Notes under the pieces: model-generated
The model's input: the letters and a program-made list of their open reading frames with translations, nothing else
Databases searched by the model: none
What the model was told of the DNA's origin: nothing
Source: Demequina silvatica
GTDB taxonomy: Bacteria; Actinomycetota; Actinomycetes; Actinomycetales; Demequinaceae
Assembly (NCBI RefSeq): GCF_000971215.1
Contig: NZ_BBMA01000011.1
Coordinates: 78,974 to 142,973 of the forward strand
Direction: 5' to 3'
Length of the DNA: 64,000 nt
Program-made: the position numbers and the translations under genes
In this document: positions 26,075 through 37,200 of the stretch, piece after piece
How the letters are laid out: the number at the start of each line of letters is the position of its first letter
How positions within the stretch are numbered: position 1 is the first letter of the stretch

Positions 26075-26632
26075 GTGACTGAGATGATCCTCCTCGAGGC
26101 CGAGGAGAACATGGACAACGCGGTGGCCGTCGCGAAGGACAACTTCGCGAAGATCCGCACCGGCCAGGCGAGCTCCGCGATGTTCGCGAGCATCGCCGTG
26201 GACTACTACGGCGCACCCACGCCGCTGCAGCAGCTCGCGTCGATCAACGTGACCGAGGCGCGCACCGTGGTGATCGCCCCCTACGACGCGAGCGCCAAGA
26301 AGGAGATCGAGACCGCGCTGCGGAACTCGGACCTCGGCGTCAACCCGTCGGACGACGGCACCGTGCTGCGGGTGGTGCTCCCGCAGCTCACGGAGGAGCG
26401 CCGTCGCGACTACGTCAAGCTCGCCAAGACCAAGGCCGAGGAGTCCCGCGTCACCATCCGCAACATGCGCCGCAAGGCCAAGGACGCGATCGACTCCGGC
26501 GTCAAGGACGGCGAGTTCGGCGAGGACGAGGGCCAGCGGGCCGAGAAGGAGCTCGACGCGCTCACCAAGAAGCACGTCGACGCCATCGATGCTCTCCTCT
26601 CGCACAAGGAGAGCGAGCTGCTCGCGGTCTGA
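26075..26632 (+). CDS. frr: Ribosome recycling factor
   Basis: 185 residues, the standard length. It splits post-termination ribosomes with EF-G. It has the canonical ending [25 protein letters not shown] and [35 protein letters not shown] start with AAGGAG 9 nt upstream. Confidence 0.98.
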   Translation: MTEMILLEAEENMDNAVAVAKDNFAKIRTGQASSAMFASIAVDYYGAPTPLQQLASINVTEARTVVIAPYDASAKKEIETALRNSDLGVNPSDDGTVLRVVLPQLTEERRRDYVKLAKTKAEESRVTIRNMRRKAKDAIDSGVKDGEFGEDEGQRAEKELDALTKKHVDAIDALLSHKESELLAV

Positions 26633-26663
26633 TGCCTGACGCGACCGCGCGACAGGGCGTCTC

Positions 26664-27824
26664 ATGAGGTGGGGGCGCCGCCAGCAGGCGGACCCCGACA
26701 CCTCGGAGCGCGCCGCGACGCCCGGCCCCACGGTCTTCGCGCCCGTGCACCCCGCGGACACCGCCGCGCCGGCGGAGCCCACCGTGTGGCCCCCCGGCCT
26801 GCCCGACGGCGAGGTCGAGCTGCCCGGCCCGGCCGACGCCGCGGTCGAGCACGTCCCCGAGACCGCCCCGGAGCCGCACGCCGCCGAGCAGATCGCCCGC
26901 GCGGTCGCGCCGGCGGAGTCGCTCGCCGTCCCCCACACCGCGGGGGAGGACGATGCGGTGGACCCGGTGGACGTGACCGTCCCGCTGGGGGAGGTGGTCC
27001 CGGCCCCCGCGTCGCGGGCCGGTCGCAACCTGGGTCTCGCGACCGCGGTGGGCGTGGTGCTCGCGGTGGGCGCGCTCGTCGCCGCGTGGTGGCACCCGCT
27101 CGCGTTCGCGGTCGCGATCTACGGCTTCTGCACGGCCGCCGTGATCGAGTGGCGCAACGCGCTCGCCCGCCACGGCATGCACATCTCGCTCGCGCCGGTG
27201 CTGATGGCGACCGTCGGCATGGGCGTCGCGACGTGGTTCGGCGGCCGCGAGGGGCTCGTGGTCGCGCTGCTGGTCGCCAGCGCGGGCGTGACCGCGTGGC
27301 GCATCGTCGACGACCGCGTCGAGAACACCCTGTCCGACTCGCTCGTCGGCATCCTCACGCTCACCTGGATCCCGTTCCTCGCATCCTTCATGCTCCTCAT
27401 GGAGATGGCGGACGACGGCTGGAAGCGGATCCTCATCGTCATCGCGGCGGTGGTGCTCAACGACACGTTCGCCCTCTTCACCGGCATGCTCATCGGCCGG
27501 CGCCCGCTCGCGCCGCGTGTGAGCCCCAAGAAGACGTGGGAGGGCGCGATCGGCGGCGCCGTGTTCGGCATCGCGGGCGCGGCCATCTTCGCCCTCGTGC
27601 TGCTCGACGGCCAGTGGTGGGTCGGCGCCGCGGTGGGTGCCGCCGCGGTGGTCGCGGCGGTGCTCGGCGACCTCGCCGAGTCCGTCCTCAAGCGCGACCT
27701 GTCCGTCAAGGACATGTCCAGCGCCATCCCGGGTCATGGCGGCGTGCTCGACCGCCTCGACTCGATGCTCCCGGCGGCCGCGGTCGCCTACATCGTCTTC
27801 GCTCTGCTCCTGGGGACCTCATGA
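26664..27824 (+). CDS. cdsA: Phosphatidate cytidylyltransferase with long acidic N-terminal extension
   Basis: 386 residues. CdsA makes CDP-diacylglycerol from phosphatidate and CTP at the membrane. The catalytic signature is [25 protein letters not shown], followed by VLDRLDSM near the C-terminus, after about eight helices. The first ~115 residues are Pro/Ala/Glu/Val-rich, carry no helix and are not part of the enzyme fold; such tails are common but variable in actinobacteria. The extension contains a 10-mer copy encoding EDDAV directly preceded by GGGGGAG. It overlaps rlmN by ATGA. Confidence 0.95.
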   Translation: MRWGRRQQADPDTSERAATPGPTVFAPVHPADTAAPAEPTVWPPGLPDGEVELPGPADAAVEHVPETAPEPHAAEQIARAVAPAESLAVPHTAGEDDAVDPVDVTVPLGEVVPAPASRAGRNLGLATAVGVVLAVGALVAAWWHPLAFAVAIYGFCTAAVIEWRNALARHGMHISLAPVLMATVGMGVATWFGGREGLVVALLVASAGVTAWRIVDDRVENTLSDSLVGILTLTWIPFLASFMLLMEMADDGWKRILIVIAAVVLNDTFALFTGMLIGRRPLAPRVSPKKTWEGAIGGAVFGIAGAAIFALVLLDGQWWVGAAVGAAAVVAAVLGDLAESVLKRDLSVKDMSSAIPGHGGVLDRLDSMLPAAAVAYIVFALLLGTS

Positions 27825-28930
27825 CGCTTCCGACCCTGCCCATGCTCGCGCCCCGTCGGGGCAAGCCGCCGCGCCACTTCGCGGACCTCGACCCCGCGGA
27901 GCGCGTGGACGCGCTCAAGCAGCTGGGCCAGCCCGCGTTCCGCGCCAAGCAGCTCGCCACGCACTACTACGACCACCTCACGGTCGACCCCGAGGACATG
28001 ACGGACCTGCCCGCGGGCGCGCGCGACACGCTCACCACCGAGCTGTTCCCGCCCCTGCTCACCCACGTCACCCAGCTGTCCGCCGACGAGGGCGCGACCG
28101 TCAAGACGCTGTGGAACCTCATCGACAACGCCAAGGTCGAGTCGGTGCTGATGAAGTACCCCGAGCGCGCGACGCTGTGCGTCACCAGCCAGGCCGGCTG
28201 CGGCATGGCGTGCCCGTTCTGCGCGACGGGCCAGATGGGCCTCACCCGCAACCTGTCCGCCGGCGAGATCATCGAGCAGGTGCGCCTCGCGGCCAAGCAG
28301 GCGCGCGACGGCGAGCTCGGCGGCGACCCGGTGCGCCTGTCGAACGTGGTGTTCATGGGCATGGGCGAGCCGCTCGCCAACTACGCGGCCGTGATGACGG
28401 CGGTGCGCGCGCTCACCAGCCCGCCGCCCGAGGGCTTCGGGCTGTCCGCCCGCCACGTCACCGTCTCCACGGTGGGCCTGGTCACCGGCATCGACCGCCT
28501 CGCGGGGGAGGGCATCCCTGTCACGCTCGCGCTGAGCCTGCACGCCCCGGACGACGAGCTGCGCGACTCGCTGGTGCCCATCAACGCCCGCTGGAAGGTC
28601 GACGAGGCGCTCGACGCCGCGCGCCGCTACTTCGACGCCACCGGCCGCCGCGTGTCCATCGAGTACGCGCTGATCCGCGACATCAACGACCACGCGCACC
28701 GCGCCGAGCTGCTCGCGAAGAAGCTCAACGCGCGCGGCGACGGCTGGGTCCACGTCAACCCCATCCCGCTCAACCCCACGCCGGGCTCGAAGTGGACCGC
28801 GTCCGACCCCAAGGTCGAGCAGGAGTTCGTCCGCATCCTCCGCATGCACGGGATTCCCACCACCATCAGGGATACTCGTGGCAGCGATATCGACGGCGCG
28901 TGCGGCCAGCTGGCCATCAAGGAGAGGTGA
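27821..28930 (+). CDS. rlmN: 23S rRNA/tRNA adenine-C2 methyltransferase RlmN
   Basis: 369 residues, a radical-SAM enzyme that methylates A2503 of 23S rRNA and A37 of some tRNAs. The cluster-binding cysteines are C127, C131 and C134 (CGMACPFC). [18 protein letters not shown] and [17 protein letters not shown] are present, as is the C-terminal catalytic Cys in GACGQLA. The start overlaps cdsA, and the stop overlaps the next ATG (TGATG). Confidence 0.97.
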   Translation: MTLPTLPMLAPRRGKPPRHFADLDPAERVDALKQLGQPAFRAKQLATHYYDHLTVDPEDMTDLPAGARDTLTTELFPPLLTHVTQLSADEGATVKTLWNLIDNAKVESVLMKYPERATLCVTSQAGCGMACPFCATGQMGLTRNLSAGEIIEQVRLAAKQARDGELGGDPVRLSNVVFMGMGEPLANYAAVMTAVRALTSPPPEGFGLSARHVTVSTVGLVTGIDRLAGEGIPVTLALSLHAPDDELRDSLVPINARWKVDEALDAARRYFDATGRRVSIEYALIRDINDHAHRAELLAKKLNARGDGWVHVNPIPLNPTPGSKWTASDPKVEQEFVRILRMHGIPTTIRDTRGSDIDGACGQLAIKER

Positions 28931-29493
28931 TGACTGCCCTGTTCCCGAAGGTGGGCTCGCTCAAGCTCGGCTACCACCCGACCCAGGTCGACGAGTTCTT
29001 CGACAAGGCCCGCTCCGCGTACGAGCGCCCCGGCCAGCCCGACTCCTCGCTCGTCTCGCTGGACGTGCGCCGCACCGCGTTCGACCTCAAGCACGGCGGC
29101 TACGACACGGGCGCCGTCGACTCGGCGCTCGACCGCCTCGAGGCCGCGTTCATCGGCCGCCAGCGCGAGTCCTTCGTGCGCACCAACGGCCAGGACGCGT
29201 GGATGCAGGACCTCGCGCAGCGCGCGCAGACCCTGTACCCGCGCCTGCGCCGCCCCGCCGGCGAGCGCTTCGGCCACCCGTCCGCCGTGGGCACCGGCTA
29301 CCGCGCGAGCGACGTCGACGACCTGCTCACGCGCATCACCGCGTTCTTCGACCGCGGCGCCCCGCTGACCGCCGACGAGGTGCGCGGCGCGACGTTCCGC
29401 TCCGCTCTCGGCAGCCGCGCCTACGACGAGGCCACCGTGGACGCGTTCCTCGCGCGCATGGTCGACATCTTGCTCGGCGTCTCCGAGGGATGA
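28930..29493 (+). CDS. Protein with two DivIVA-like domains
   Basis: 187 residues. Two related segments, about 8-70 (KLGYHPTQVDEFFDKARSAYE ... VRRTAFDLKHGGYDTGAVDSALDRLEAAF) and about 115-180 (GTGYRASDVDDLLTRITAFF ... VRGATFRSALGSRAYDEATVDAFLARMVDIL), match the short DivIVA/DivIVA-like repeat in which a Gly-Y-x-x-x-x-V-D motif recurs. There is no long coiled coil, so it is not the polar-growth DivIVA. A protein of this kind between rlmN and dxr is conserved in Micrococcales; its role is unknown. It is translationally coupled on both sides. Confidence 0.8.
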   Translation: MTALFPKVGSLKLGYHPTQVDEFFDKARSAYERPGQPDSSLVSLDVRRTAFDLKHGGYDTGAVDSALDRLEAAFIGRQRESFVRTNGQDAWMQDLAQRAQTLYPRLRRPAGERFGHPSAVGTGYRASDVDDLLTRITAFFDRGAPLTADEVRGATFRSALGSRAYDEATVDAFLARMVDILLGVSEG

Positions 29494-30644
29494 CCCGCAC
29501 CGTCTCCCTGCTGGGGTCGACCGGTTCGATCGGCACCCAGGCCCTCGACGTGGTCGCGCGCCACCCCGACCGCCTCGAGGTGGTCGCGCTCGCCGCCGGC
29601 GGCTCCGACCCGGGTGCGATCGTCGCCCAGGCGCGCGCGCATCGTCCCCGCTACGTGGCCGTGGCACGCGAGTCCGTCGCCGCCGAGATCGCCGACGCCC
29701 TTCCGGGCGTCGAGGTCAGGGGAGGGGACGATGCGGTGGTCGAGGCCGCGCGGATGGGCGCCGACGTGGTGCTCAACGGGATGACCGGCTCGGTGGGCCT
29801 GCGTCCCACGCTCGCGGCTCTCGAGTCCGGCTCGACGCTCGCGCTCGCCAACAAGGAGTCGCTGGTCGCCGGCGGCGCCCTGGTGCTGGCGGCGAAGCAG
29901 CGCGAGGACCAGATCGTGCCCGTCGACTCCGAGCATTCCGCGCTCGCGCAGTCGCTGCGTTCCGGCGCGCACGGCGAGGTGCGGCGGCTGGTGGTGACCG
30001 CGTCGGGCGGCGCCTTCCGGGGACGCTCGCGCGCGTCGCTCGCGCGGGTCACCCCTGCGGACGCCCTCGCGCACCCGAACTGGGACATGGGCCCGGTGGT
30101 CACCATCAACTCGGCGTCGATGGTGAACAAGGCGCTCGAGGTCGCGGAGGCGCACCTGCTGTTCGGGATCGCGATGGACCGGATCGACGTGGTGGTCCAC
30201 CCGCAGTCGATCGTGCACTCGATGGTCGAGTTCGTCGATGGCGCGACCATCGCCCAGGCCTCGCCGCCCGACATGCGCCTGCCCATCGCGCTGGGGCTGA
30301 GCTGGCCCGACCGCCTCGCGGACGTGGCGCCGCGGCTCGACTGGACCCACGCGCAGTCTTGGACGTTCGAGCCGCTCGACGAGGACGCGTTCCCCGCGAT
30401 CCGCCTCATGCGCGACGCGGTGGCGGCGTCCGCGCTCCACCCCGCCGTGTTCAACGCCGCGAACGAGGAGTGCGTGCAGGCGTTCGTCGACGGCGTGCTG
30501 CCGTTCCTCGGGATCGTGGACACGGTCCGGCGCGTTGTCGAGGAGTACAGCGCCCCCGCGGAGGTCAGCCTCGAGCAGGTCGACCGCGCGGAGGCGTGGG
30601 CGCGCGCCCGGGCGAGGGACGCGATCGCGGAAGTGAGAAGGTAG
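29490..30644 (+). CDS. dxr: 1-deoxy-D-xylulose 5-phosphate reductoisomerase
   Basis: 384 residues; second step of the MEP isoprenoid pathway, making MEP with NADPH. LLGSTGSIGTQALDV at the N-terminus binds NADPH. LANKESLVAGG, PVDSEHSALAQSL, TASGGAF, HPNWDMGPVVTINSASMVNKALEVAEAHLLF and VVHPQSIVHSMVEF form the active site. It overlaps the preceding gene (ATGA). ispG of the same pathway lies two genes on. Two 10-mer copies in opposite orientation lie within 100 bp (29638 and 29726). Confidence 0.97.
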   Translation: MTRTVSLLGSTGSIGTQALDVVARHPDRLEVVALAAGGSDPGAIVAQARAHRPRYVAVARESVAAEIADALPGVEVRGGDDAVVEAARMGADVVLNGMTGSVGLRPTLAALESGSTLALANKESLVAGGALVLAAKQREDQIVPVDSEHSALAQSLRSGAHGEVRRLVVTASGGAFRGRSRASLARVTPADALAHPNWDMGPVVTINSASMVNKALEVAEAHLLFGIAMDRIDVVVHPQSIVHSMVEFVDGATIAQASPPDMRLPIALGLSWPDRLADVAPRLDWTHAQSWTFEPLDEDAFPAIRLMRDAVAASALHPAVFNAANEECVQAFVDGVLPFLGIVDTVRRVVEEYSAPAEVSLEQVDRAEAWARARARDAIAEVRR

Positions 30645-30649
30645 GAGAC

Positions 30650-31963
30650 ATGGCTGAGGTGATCGGGTGGCTGGTGCTGCTCGTGGGGCTGCTGGTCTCG
30701 ATCGCGCTGCACGAGCTGGGGCACATGATCCCCGCGAAGCGGTTCGGCGTGCGGGTGAGCGAGTACTTCGTGGGCTTCGGTCCCACGCTGTGGTCGCGCC
30801 GCGGCAAGGAGACCGAGTACGGCGTCAAGGCCATCCCCCTCGGCGGCTACGTCAAGCTGGTCGGCATGATCCCGCCCGCGGAGGCGGTCAAGCCCGTGCA
30901 GGGCACCGGCCGCATCGCGCAGCTCATCGTCGACACCCGTGAGGCCTCCGTCGAGGAGATCCAGCCGGGCGAGGACCACCGCGCGTTCTACCACCTCACG
31001 TGGTGGCGCAAGGCGATCGTGATGTTCGGCGGCCCCGCGGTCAACCTGGTCCTCGCGATCCTCATCTTCACGGGCGTGCTGTTCTTCGTGGGCACCCCGG
31101 GCCACGCGACCCTGACCGTCGCGCAGGTCACCCCCTGCGTGCCCGCCGCCGGCGAGGTCGAGTGCGCCGCCGGCGACCCCGCGTCGCCCGCCTCCGCGTC
31201 CGGCCTTCAGGAGGGCGACACCGTCACCGCGGTCGACGGCTCCCCTGTGACCGGCTGGGAGGACTTCACCGACTACGTCGCGGACCGCCCGGGCGAGGAG
31301 GTGGTCCTCACCGTGGACCGCGCCGGCGAGACGCTCGAGATCCCCCTCACGCCCGCGCTGCGCGACCGCGCCGTCTACGACGACGAGGGCGCCGTGGTGA
31401 CCGACGCGAACGGCGAGGTCGTCACCGAGCAGGTGGGCTACATGGGCATCTCGCCCGTGACCGAGACGCAGCGCCAGGGGATCGGCGCCGGTCTCGAGTA
31501 CACCGGCTACGTGCTCGAGGCGACCGCCGGGGTGATCGTCCACCTGCCCGAGAACGTCTACCACGTCGCCCGCGCCTCGCTCGGTCTCGAGGAGCGCACC
31601 ACGGACTCCGTCATGGGCCTCGTCGGCGTGGGTCGCGTCGCAGGGGAGATCTCGGGCGCCGACCTCGACGGCTACAGCGTGAGCGACAAGGTCGCCGACA
31701 TGCTGATGCTGCTGGGCAGCCTCAACCTCGCGCTCTTCGCCTTCAACATGATCCCGCTGGTCCCCCTGGACGGCGGGCACATCGCCTCCGCCTTCTGGCA
31801 GGGCATCAAGAACGGGTGGGCGCGCGTGCGCGGCCTGCCCCGGCCCGCCCCCGTGGACGTGGCCCGCATGATGCCCCTCGCCTACGGCGTCTTCGCCCTG
31901 CTTCTGGTCATGGGCGTCATCCTCATCTACGCGGACATCGTCGCGCCCGTCAGCGTGGTATGA
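30650..31963 (+). CDS. rip1: Site-2 protease, RseP/Rip1 family (M50)
   Basis: 437 residues. A membrane zinc protease with HELGH at 21-25, a PDZ domain (about 170-250; [17 protein letters not shown]), LDGGH in the third core helix ([13 protein letters not shown]) and four helices in all. It cleaves anti-sigma factors or signal-peptide remnants within the membrane. The order dxr-rip1-ispG is the same as in Mycobacterium. GTAGGAGA precedes the ATG. Confidence 0.94.
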   Translation: MAEVIGWLVLLVGLLVSIALHELGHMIPAKRFGVRVSEYFVGFGPTLWSRRGKETEYGVKAIPLGGYVKLVGMIPPAEAVKPVQGTGRIAQLIVDTREASVEEIQPGEDHRAFYHLTWWRKAIVMFGGPAVNLVLAILIFTGVLFFVGTPGHATLTVAQVTPCVPAAGEVECAAGDPASPASASGLQEGDTVTAVDGSPVTGWEDFTDYVADRPGEEVVLTVDRAGETLEIPLTPALRDRAVYDDEGAVVTDANGEVVTEQVGYMGISPVTETQRQGIGAGLEYTGYVLEATAGVIVHLPENVYHVARASLGLEERTTDSVMGLVGVGRVAGEISGADLDGYSVSDKVADMLMLLGSLNLALFAFNMIPLVPLDGGHIASAFWQGIKNGWARVRGLPRPAPVDVARMMPLAYGVFALLLVMGVILIYADIVAPVSVV

Positions 31964-32000
31964 CGGCCGGGCCGCAACAACCTTGGGAGATACTGACAAC

Positions 32001-33155
32001 GTGACAGCCATCGGACTCGGCATGCCCGCGATGCCCGCACCCGTGATCTCGCCCCGCCGCAAGACGCGCAAGATCAAGGTCGGCAACCTCTACGTGGGCG
32101 GCGACGCACCCGTCAGCGTGCAGTCGATGACCACCACCAAGACGCACGACATCAACGCGACGCTCCAGCAGATCGCGGAGCTCACCGCGGCCGGCTGCGA
32201 CATCGTGCGCGTGGCCTGCCCCACGCAGGACGACGCGGACGCGCTGCCCGCGATCGCGAAGAAGTCCAACATCCCCGTGATCGCGGACATCCACTTCCAG
32301 CCCAAGTACGTGTTCGCGGCCATCGAGGCCGGCTGCGCGGCGGTGCGCGTCAACCCGGGCAACATCAAGAAGTTCGACGACCAGGTCAAGGAGATCGCGC
32401 AGGCCGCGAAGGACCACGGCACGTCGATCCGCATCGGCGTCAACGCGGGCTCGCTCGACAAGCGCCTGCTCGAGAAGTACGGCAAGCCCACGCCGGAGGC
32501 GCTGGTCGAGTCCGCCGTGTGGGAGGCGAGCCTGTTCGAGGAGCACGGCTTCCACGACTTCAAGATCTCGGTCAAGCACAACGACCCGGTGGTCATGGTG
32601 CGCGCGTACGAGATGCTGAGCGAGCGCGGCGACTGGCCGCTCCACCTCGGCGTCACTGAGGCCGGCCCGGCGTTCCAAGGCACCATCAAGTCCGCGACGG
32701 CGTTCGGCGCGCTGCTGAGCCAGGGCATCGGCGACACCATCCGCGTGTCCCTGTCCGCGCCTCCCGTCGAGGAGGTCAAGGTGGGCATCCAGATCCTCCA
32801 GGCGCTCAACCTGCGTCCCCGCAAGCTCGAGATCGTGTCCTGCCCGTCGTGCGGCCGCGCCCAGGTGGACGTGTACGAGCTCGCGGAGAAGGTGACCGCC
32901 GGCCTCGAGGGCATGGAGGTGCCGCTGCGCGTCGCCGTGATGGGCTGCGTGGTGAACGGGCCGGGCGAGGCGCGCGAGGCGGACCTCGGCGTCGCATCGG
33001 GCAACGGCAAGGGCCAGATCTTCGTCAAGGGCGAGGTCATCAAGACCGTGCCGGAGCGCGACATCGTCGAGACCCTGATCGAGGAGGCGATGAAGATCGC
33101 CGAGACCATGGAGCCCGTCGAGGGCGCAAGTCCCCAGGTGATCGCGGCGTCATGA
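32001..33155 (+). CDS. ispG: 4-hydroxy-3-methylbut-2-enyl diphosphate synthase (flavodoxin/ferredoxin)
   Basis: 384 residues; penultimate MEP-pathway step, reducing MEcPP to [34 protein letters not shown] and the [4Fe-4S] residues in SCPSCGRAQ and [12 protein letters not shown] are all present. GTG 32001 is preferred; TTG 31983 in the same frame would add six residues. This enzyme needs electrons from ferredoxin or flavodoxin, neither of which is encoded nearby. Confidence 0.96.
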   Translation: MTAIGLGMPAMPAPVISPRRKTRKIKVGNLYVGGDAPVSVQSMTTTKTHDINATLQQIAELTAAGCDIVRVACPTQDDADALPAIAKKSNIPVIADIHFQPKYVFAAIEAGCAAVRVNPGNIKKFDDQVKEIAQAAKDHGTSIRIGVNAGSLDKRLLEKYGKPTPEALVESAVWEASLFEEHGFHDFKISVKHNDPVVMVRAYEMLSERGDWPLHLGVTEAGPAFQGTIKSATAFGALLSQGIGDTIRVSLSAPPVEEVKVGIQILQALNLRPRKLEIVSCPSCGRAQVDVYELAEKVTAGLEGMEVPLRVAVMGCVVNGPGEAREADLGVASGNGKGQIFVKGEVIKTVPERDIVETLIEEAMKIAETMEPVEGASPQVIAAS

Positions 33156-34072
33156 CGGACTCGCTGCTCAGGCGCGCCCAGCATTCGCTGGCGCCCCTGC
33201 AGCGGCGTGACCTGGACGCGGCCCTTACGGTCGCGATGCGCGACCCCGTCGCGCACGTGGTCCCGATCATGCACCTCGAGACCGCACGCGCGTCGGGCGT
33301 GATGCCCGGCTCGCTGTGGGCGGTGCGGCGGCGCCTCGGGCTGCACTCGTCCCTGGTGGGGCTGGTGTGGAACGGTGCCAACCTGTCCGCGGTGCTCCCC
33401 GACGGGGACCAGGAGGACGCGGACACGCTGCGCGCCGAGGTGGCCGCGGCGGCCGTCGCGCGGCTCACCCGCCCCGCGGCGCTGGTGGGTCCCGCCGACG
33501 TGACGCTGGACCTGTGGGGCCGCCTCGAGCCGTGGTGGGGGCCCGCGCGCGAGGTGCGCGCCCGCCAGGTGTCGATGGCGATCGACCACGAGCCCACCCG
33601 CGTGGCCGGCGTCGACGCCGCGGGCCTGGACCTCGAGGCGGTGCGGCGCTCGACGCTCGACGACTACGACCTGCTCCTGCCCGCGTGCGTCCACATGTTC
33701 ATCGGCGAGGTGGGCTACGACCCGATGCGCCACGGCCGCGCCGGCTACGAGGAGCGGCTGCGCTACCTGGTGCGCGCCGGACGCTCCTACCTGCAGCTCG
33801 GCACGGTCGACGGCCGGCGCCAGGTGGTGTTCAAGGCCGAGGTGGGCGCGCTCGGCGGGGGAGTGGCGCAGCTCCAGGGCGTGTGGGTCCACCCCGAGCT
33901 CCGGGGCCGGGGCCTCGCGCGTGCGGGCCTGGGCGCCGTGGTCGACGCCGCACGCTCGCAGCTCGCGCCCACGGTGAGCCTGTACGTCAACGACTTCAAC
34001 CCCGTCGCGATCCGCGCGTACGAGGCGGTGGGCTTCGCCCGGGTCGGCACCTTCGCCACCGTGATGTTCTAG
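33152..34072 (+). CDS. GNAT-family N-acetyltransferase with DUF4081-like N-terminal half
   Basis: 306 residues. The N-terminal half ([34 protein letters not shown]) is typical of the actinobacterial protein encoded after ispG. The C-terminal half is a GNAT domain with the acetyl-CoA loop [18 protein letters not shown] (motif A Q/R-x-x-G-x-G/A) and [18 protein letters not shown]. It overlaps ispG by ATGA. The substrate is not known for this group. Confidence 0.87.
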   Translation: MTDSLLRRAQHSLAPLQRRDLDAALTVAMRDPVAHVVPIMHLETARASGVMPGSLWAVRRRLGLHSSLVGLVWNGANLSAVLPDGDQEDADTLRAEVAAAAVARLTRPAALVGPADVTLDLWGRLEPWWGPAREVRARQVSMAIDHEPTRVAGVDAAGLDLEAVRRSTLDDYDLLLPACVHMFIGEVGYDPMRHGRAGYEERLRYLVRAGRSYLQLGTVDGRRQVVFKAEVGALGGGVAQLQGVWVHPELRGRGLARAGLGAVVDAARSQLAPTVSLYVNDFNPVAIRAYEAVGFARVGTFATVMF

Positions 34073-34130
34073 GCTCCCGCCGCCCGGACAGCCGCGCCGC
34101 TTGGCACGGTGTGACGTAGGCCTCAATGCA

Positions 34131-34158
34131 TTCCTGACCAGGCGCGACGCGCTAGCAT
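34131..34158 (+). promoter_or_regulatory. Candidate promoter for the SLH-domain protein gene
   Basis: TTCCTG (34131-34136), 16 bp, TAGCAT (34153-34158); the ATG at 34201 follows AGGGGG at 34191-34196. Confidence 0.4.
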
Positions 34159-34200
34159 CCCTCCACGGGCGTCGGTGCCCGGCACGTCGCAGGGGGATAC

Positions 34201-37200
34201 ATGCTCGGCAGGACCATGCTGACGCGCGCCACGAGCGCGCTCGGAGCCGCATTGATGGTCGCGGGGCTCGCGGCCGCGCCCGCGCAGGCCGCGGAGGCGC
34301 TTCCCACCGGCTCGGTCGTGGTCGGCGTGACCCACTGGGCCGACGGCTCCGTCGCGACCGGGGGATGCGTCGAGGCGTTCGACGCCGCAGGCACGTCGGT
34401 GGGCTCGGACTGCGTGGGCGAGGCCGGCACCTACACGGTGGGCGGGCTCGCGGACGGCGACTACCGCCTCAAGCTCTCCGGCTTCGGCACCGCCCCGACG
34501 CAGTACTACGACCGCGCATCGACCCTCGCGTCCGCGACCGCCGTCACGGTCGCCGACGGTGGGGCCGCCGATATCTCGTATGCGCTGCTGGCCAAGAGCA
34601 CGATCAGCGGCACGGTGCGCGACACTGACGGCGCCCCGATGGCGGGCGTGACGGTCACGATGCGGGACGCCGCGGCTGACGGCGACCTCGCTCGCGGCGC
34701 GTCGGTCGAGACCGGTGCCGACGGGCGGTACGTCCTCACGATCGCGGCGAACACCAGCCAGCTGGTCTCCTTCGAGAAGACCGGCTTCGGCGCCAGCTCG
34801 TGGCCCAGCGCGCCCCTGAGCCAGGGAGGCACGTTCTACGGCCCCTCCGCACCATTCCGGACAAGGGCCGACATGGTGCTCGCCCCGGCTGGCGCGATCG
34901 AGGGCACGATCGCCGCGCCGCCCGGCCTGATCGCGACCGGCGCACAGGCGTGCGTGCTCGTCTACGACTACGCGTCGGACGGTCCGCCGCTGGCCAAGGG
35001 CTGTGGTCTCCTCGGCGAGCGGTTCCGCTTCGACGACCTGCGCGGGGGAGTAGACGCCGTGCGCGGGGGCGGGTACGTGCTCTGCGTCGCACCCTATCCC
35101 GCCACCCGGGGGTGCACCAGCGACACGGGTTGGTTTGGCGGACCGGCTTCGAGCCCCTTGGCGGCCAAGCGCATCGATGTGGAGGCGGGGAGCACCACCG
35201 CCGTCGCTCTGGCGTGGGGCGGAACGCTCAAGATCGCCGTCACGCTCGACAACGGCGCGCCGCTGTCGAGGGGATGCCTGGTTCCCCAGGACGGGCTCCC
35301 CGCCCTGGGTCTCACGACCAACTGCGCGCCGGTCGGCGGTGTGTTCACCGTCACGGCGACGAAGGACTTCTGGCTGAATCCCGGAGCCTTCGACCTGAGA
35401 GACGCGCTCAACACGCGCGACAGGAGCCTGTGGATGCCGCAGACGAGGGTCCAAGCGGGCGGCACCACGGTGATCCCGATCACGGTCCCCGCGCTAGGCA
35501 AGGCGTCGGCGACCGTGGCCGTCAAGCGCGCGGACGGCAACGCCATCACCAAGGGCTGCGTGTATGCGGTGCTCCACGGCCCGGCGAAGAAGGATAGGGG
35601 GCAGGACTGCACGATCGCGGCGGACGGAGTCGCGTCCTTCACGGGGTTGCCCGACGGGACGTACAGCTTCGAGGTGCGGGACGTGCCGGGCTCCTATGCG
35701 ACCGTGGCCTATCCGGCGGTGGTCAACGCGCCCGGGTCCCGGATCACGTTGTCGGGAACCCAGCACGTCCGCCTCGCGATGAAGCTGCCGACCACCCAGA
35801 CGGTGCGCGGCCATGTGCTCGGCCCCGACGGGGCTCCGGTCGCCGGTGCCACTGTCGTGCGAGCGAACAAGTCTGGCGTGCTGTCGACGGCCACGACGGC
35901 GAGCGACGGGTCCTACCAGATGGTTGCACCTGTCGTGGCTTCCAGCATCGGAGTCATCGCAGCGGATAGCTACGGGCAGGCCTGGTACGCCTCGTCCGCG
36001 AGCTTCTCCGGCGCCACGACCGTGACGGGGCGCGCGAAGGCCCGGACGATCAGCGACGTCGACATCGCGCTCGAGCCCGGGCAACGGATCACGGGCACCA
36101 TCGCGGTGCCCGACACCATGGCCGCCGCGTCGGCGTGCGTGATGGCGCTCGACCCGGCGGCGGCGATCGAGCTGGCGCGCGACTGCGGCGACGTGGGAGA
36201 CCCCTTCGAGCTCGACGGGCTCGCCACCGGGGCCTACCGGATCTGCGTCGCCCCCGCGCCGGCGACGGACGGCTGCTGGGGCGAGAAGTTGCCCGGCGCG
36301 ATCGTCAGCCGCGGTGGCTCGCCGGTGACGTCGACGATCGGCGCAGAAGACCTTGCGATGAACCTCGCGTTCGGCGGGACGGTGCTCGCCACCGCGAGGC
36401 GTTTCGACGGCACGGTCGTCATGGACGGGTGCGCCGATCTGCTCGACGGCAAGGCGGTTGCCGCGACGACCTGCGACAACGTCGACGGTGTGTTCACTTT
36501 GTCGGTCGGGCACGACCTCGGTCAGTATCCGGAAGTGAGGGTGCGCGGCGCGGAGGCGCTGCAGGCGGCTCGACAGTCTGTTGCCGGGGTCGGCGCCGGG
36601 CGGACCGAGAACGTCCGCGTGTCGATGGAGGACGCGCCGTCGCTCAGGGGCACGATCATCCGGCCCGCCGGCCTGGAGGGGCTGACGGTCTGCGCACAGG
36701 TGACCGATGGAGCCGGGTTCGAGCGTGAGCAGTGCCTGGAGCCTGGCGTCTCGAAGTACTCGATCCAGGTGCACGAGCACACCTCCTACTACGTGCAGTT
36801 CTACTCCGAGGGCGCGGGCGCGGCGTTCCAGTGGTACGACGGCGCCGGTCGTAGGGCCAAGGCGAAGCCGGTGGAGGTTCCGACCTACGACGTGACGCTG
36901 CCGCCCGCGACGCTGAAGGTCGAGGCGACGATCTCGGGAGTCATCACGACGTCCGCGGGAGCGCCGGCCTCAGGTGCGAAGGCGGTCGTGGTCGACATCG
37001 ATGGCCGGGCGGTCCAGGCAGCCGTCGCCGGCGAGGATGGCGCCTACACGGTGGACAGCCTGCCGGCCGGCACGTACACGGTCCGATTCCTGGGTTCACC
37101 GGGGCAGGCGTCGCTTTGGTACGGCGGCACCCTCACCTCCGCGGGCGCGAAGACGATCACCGTCGCCGCGGGCGGCACCGGCCACGCCAGCGGACGGCTG

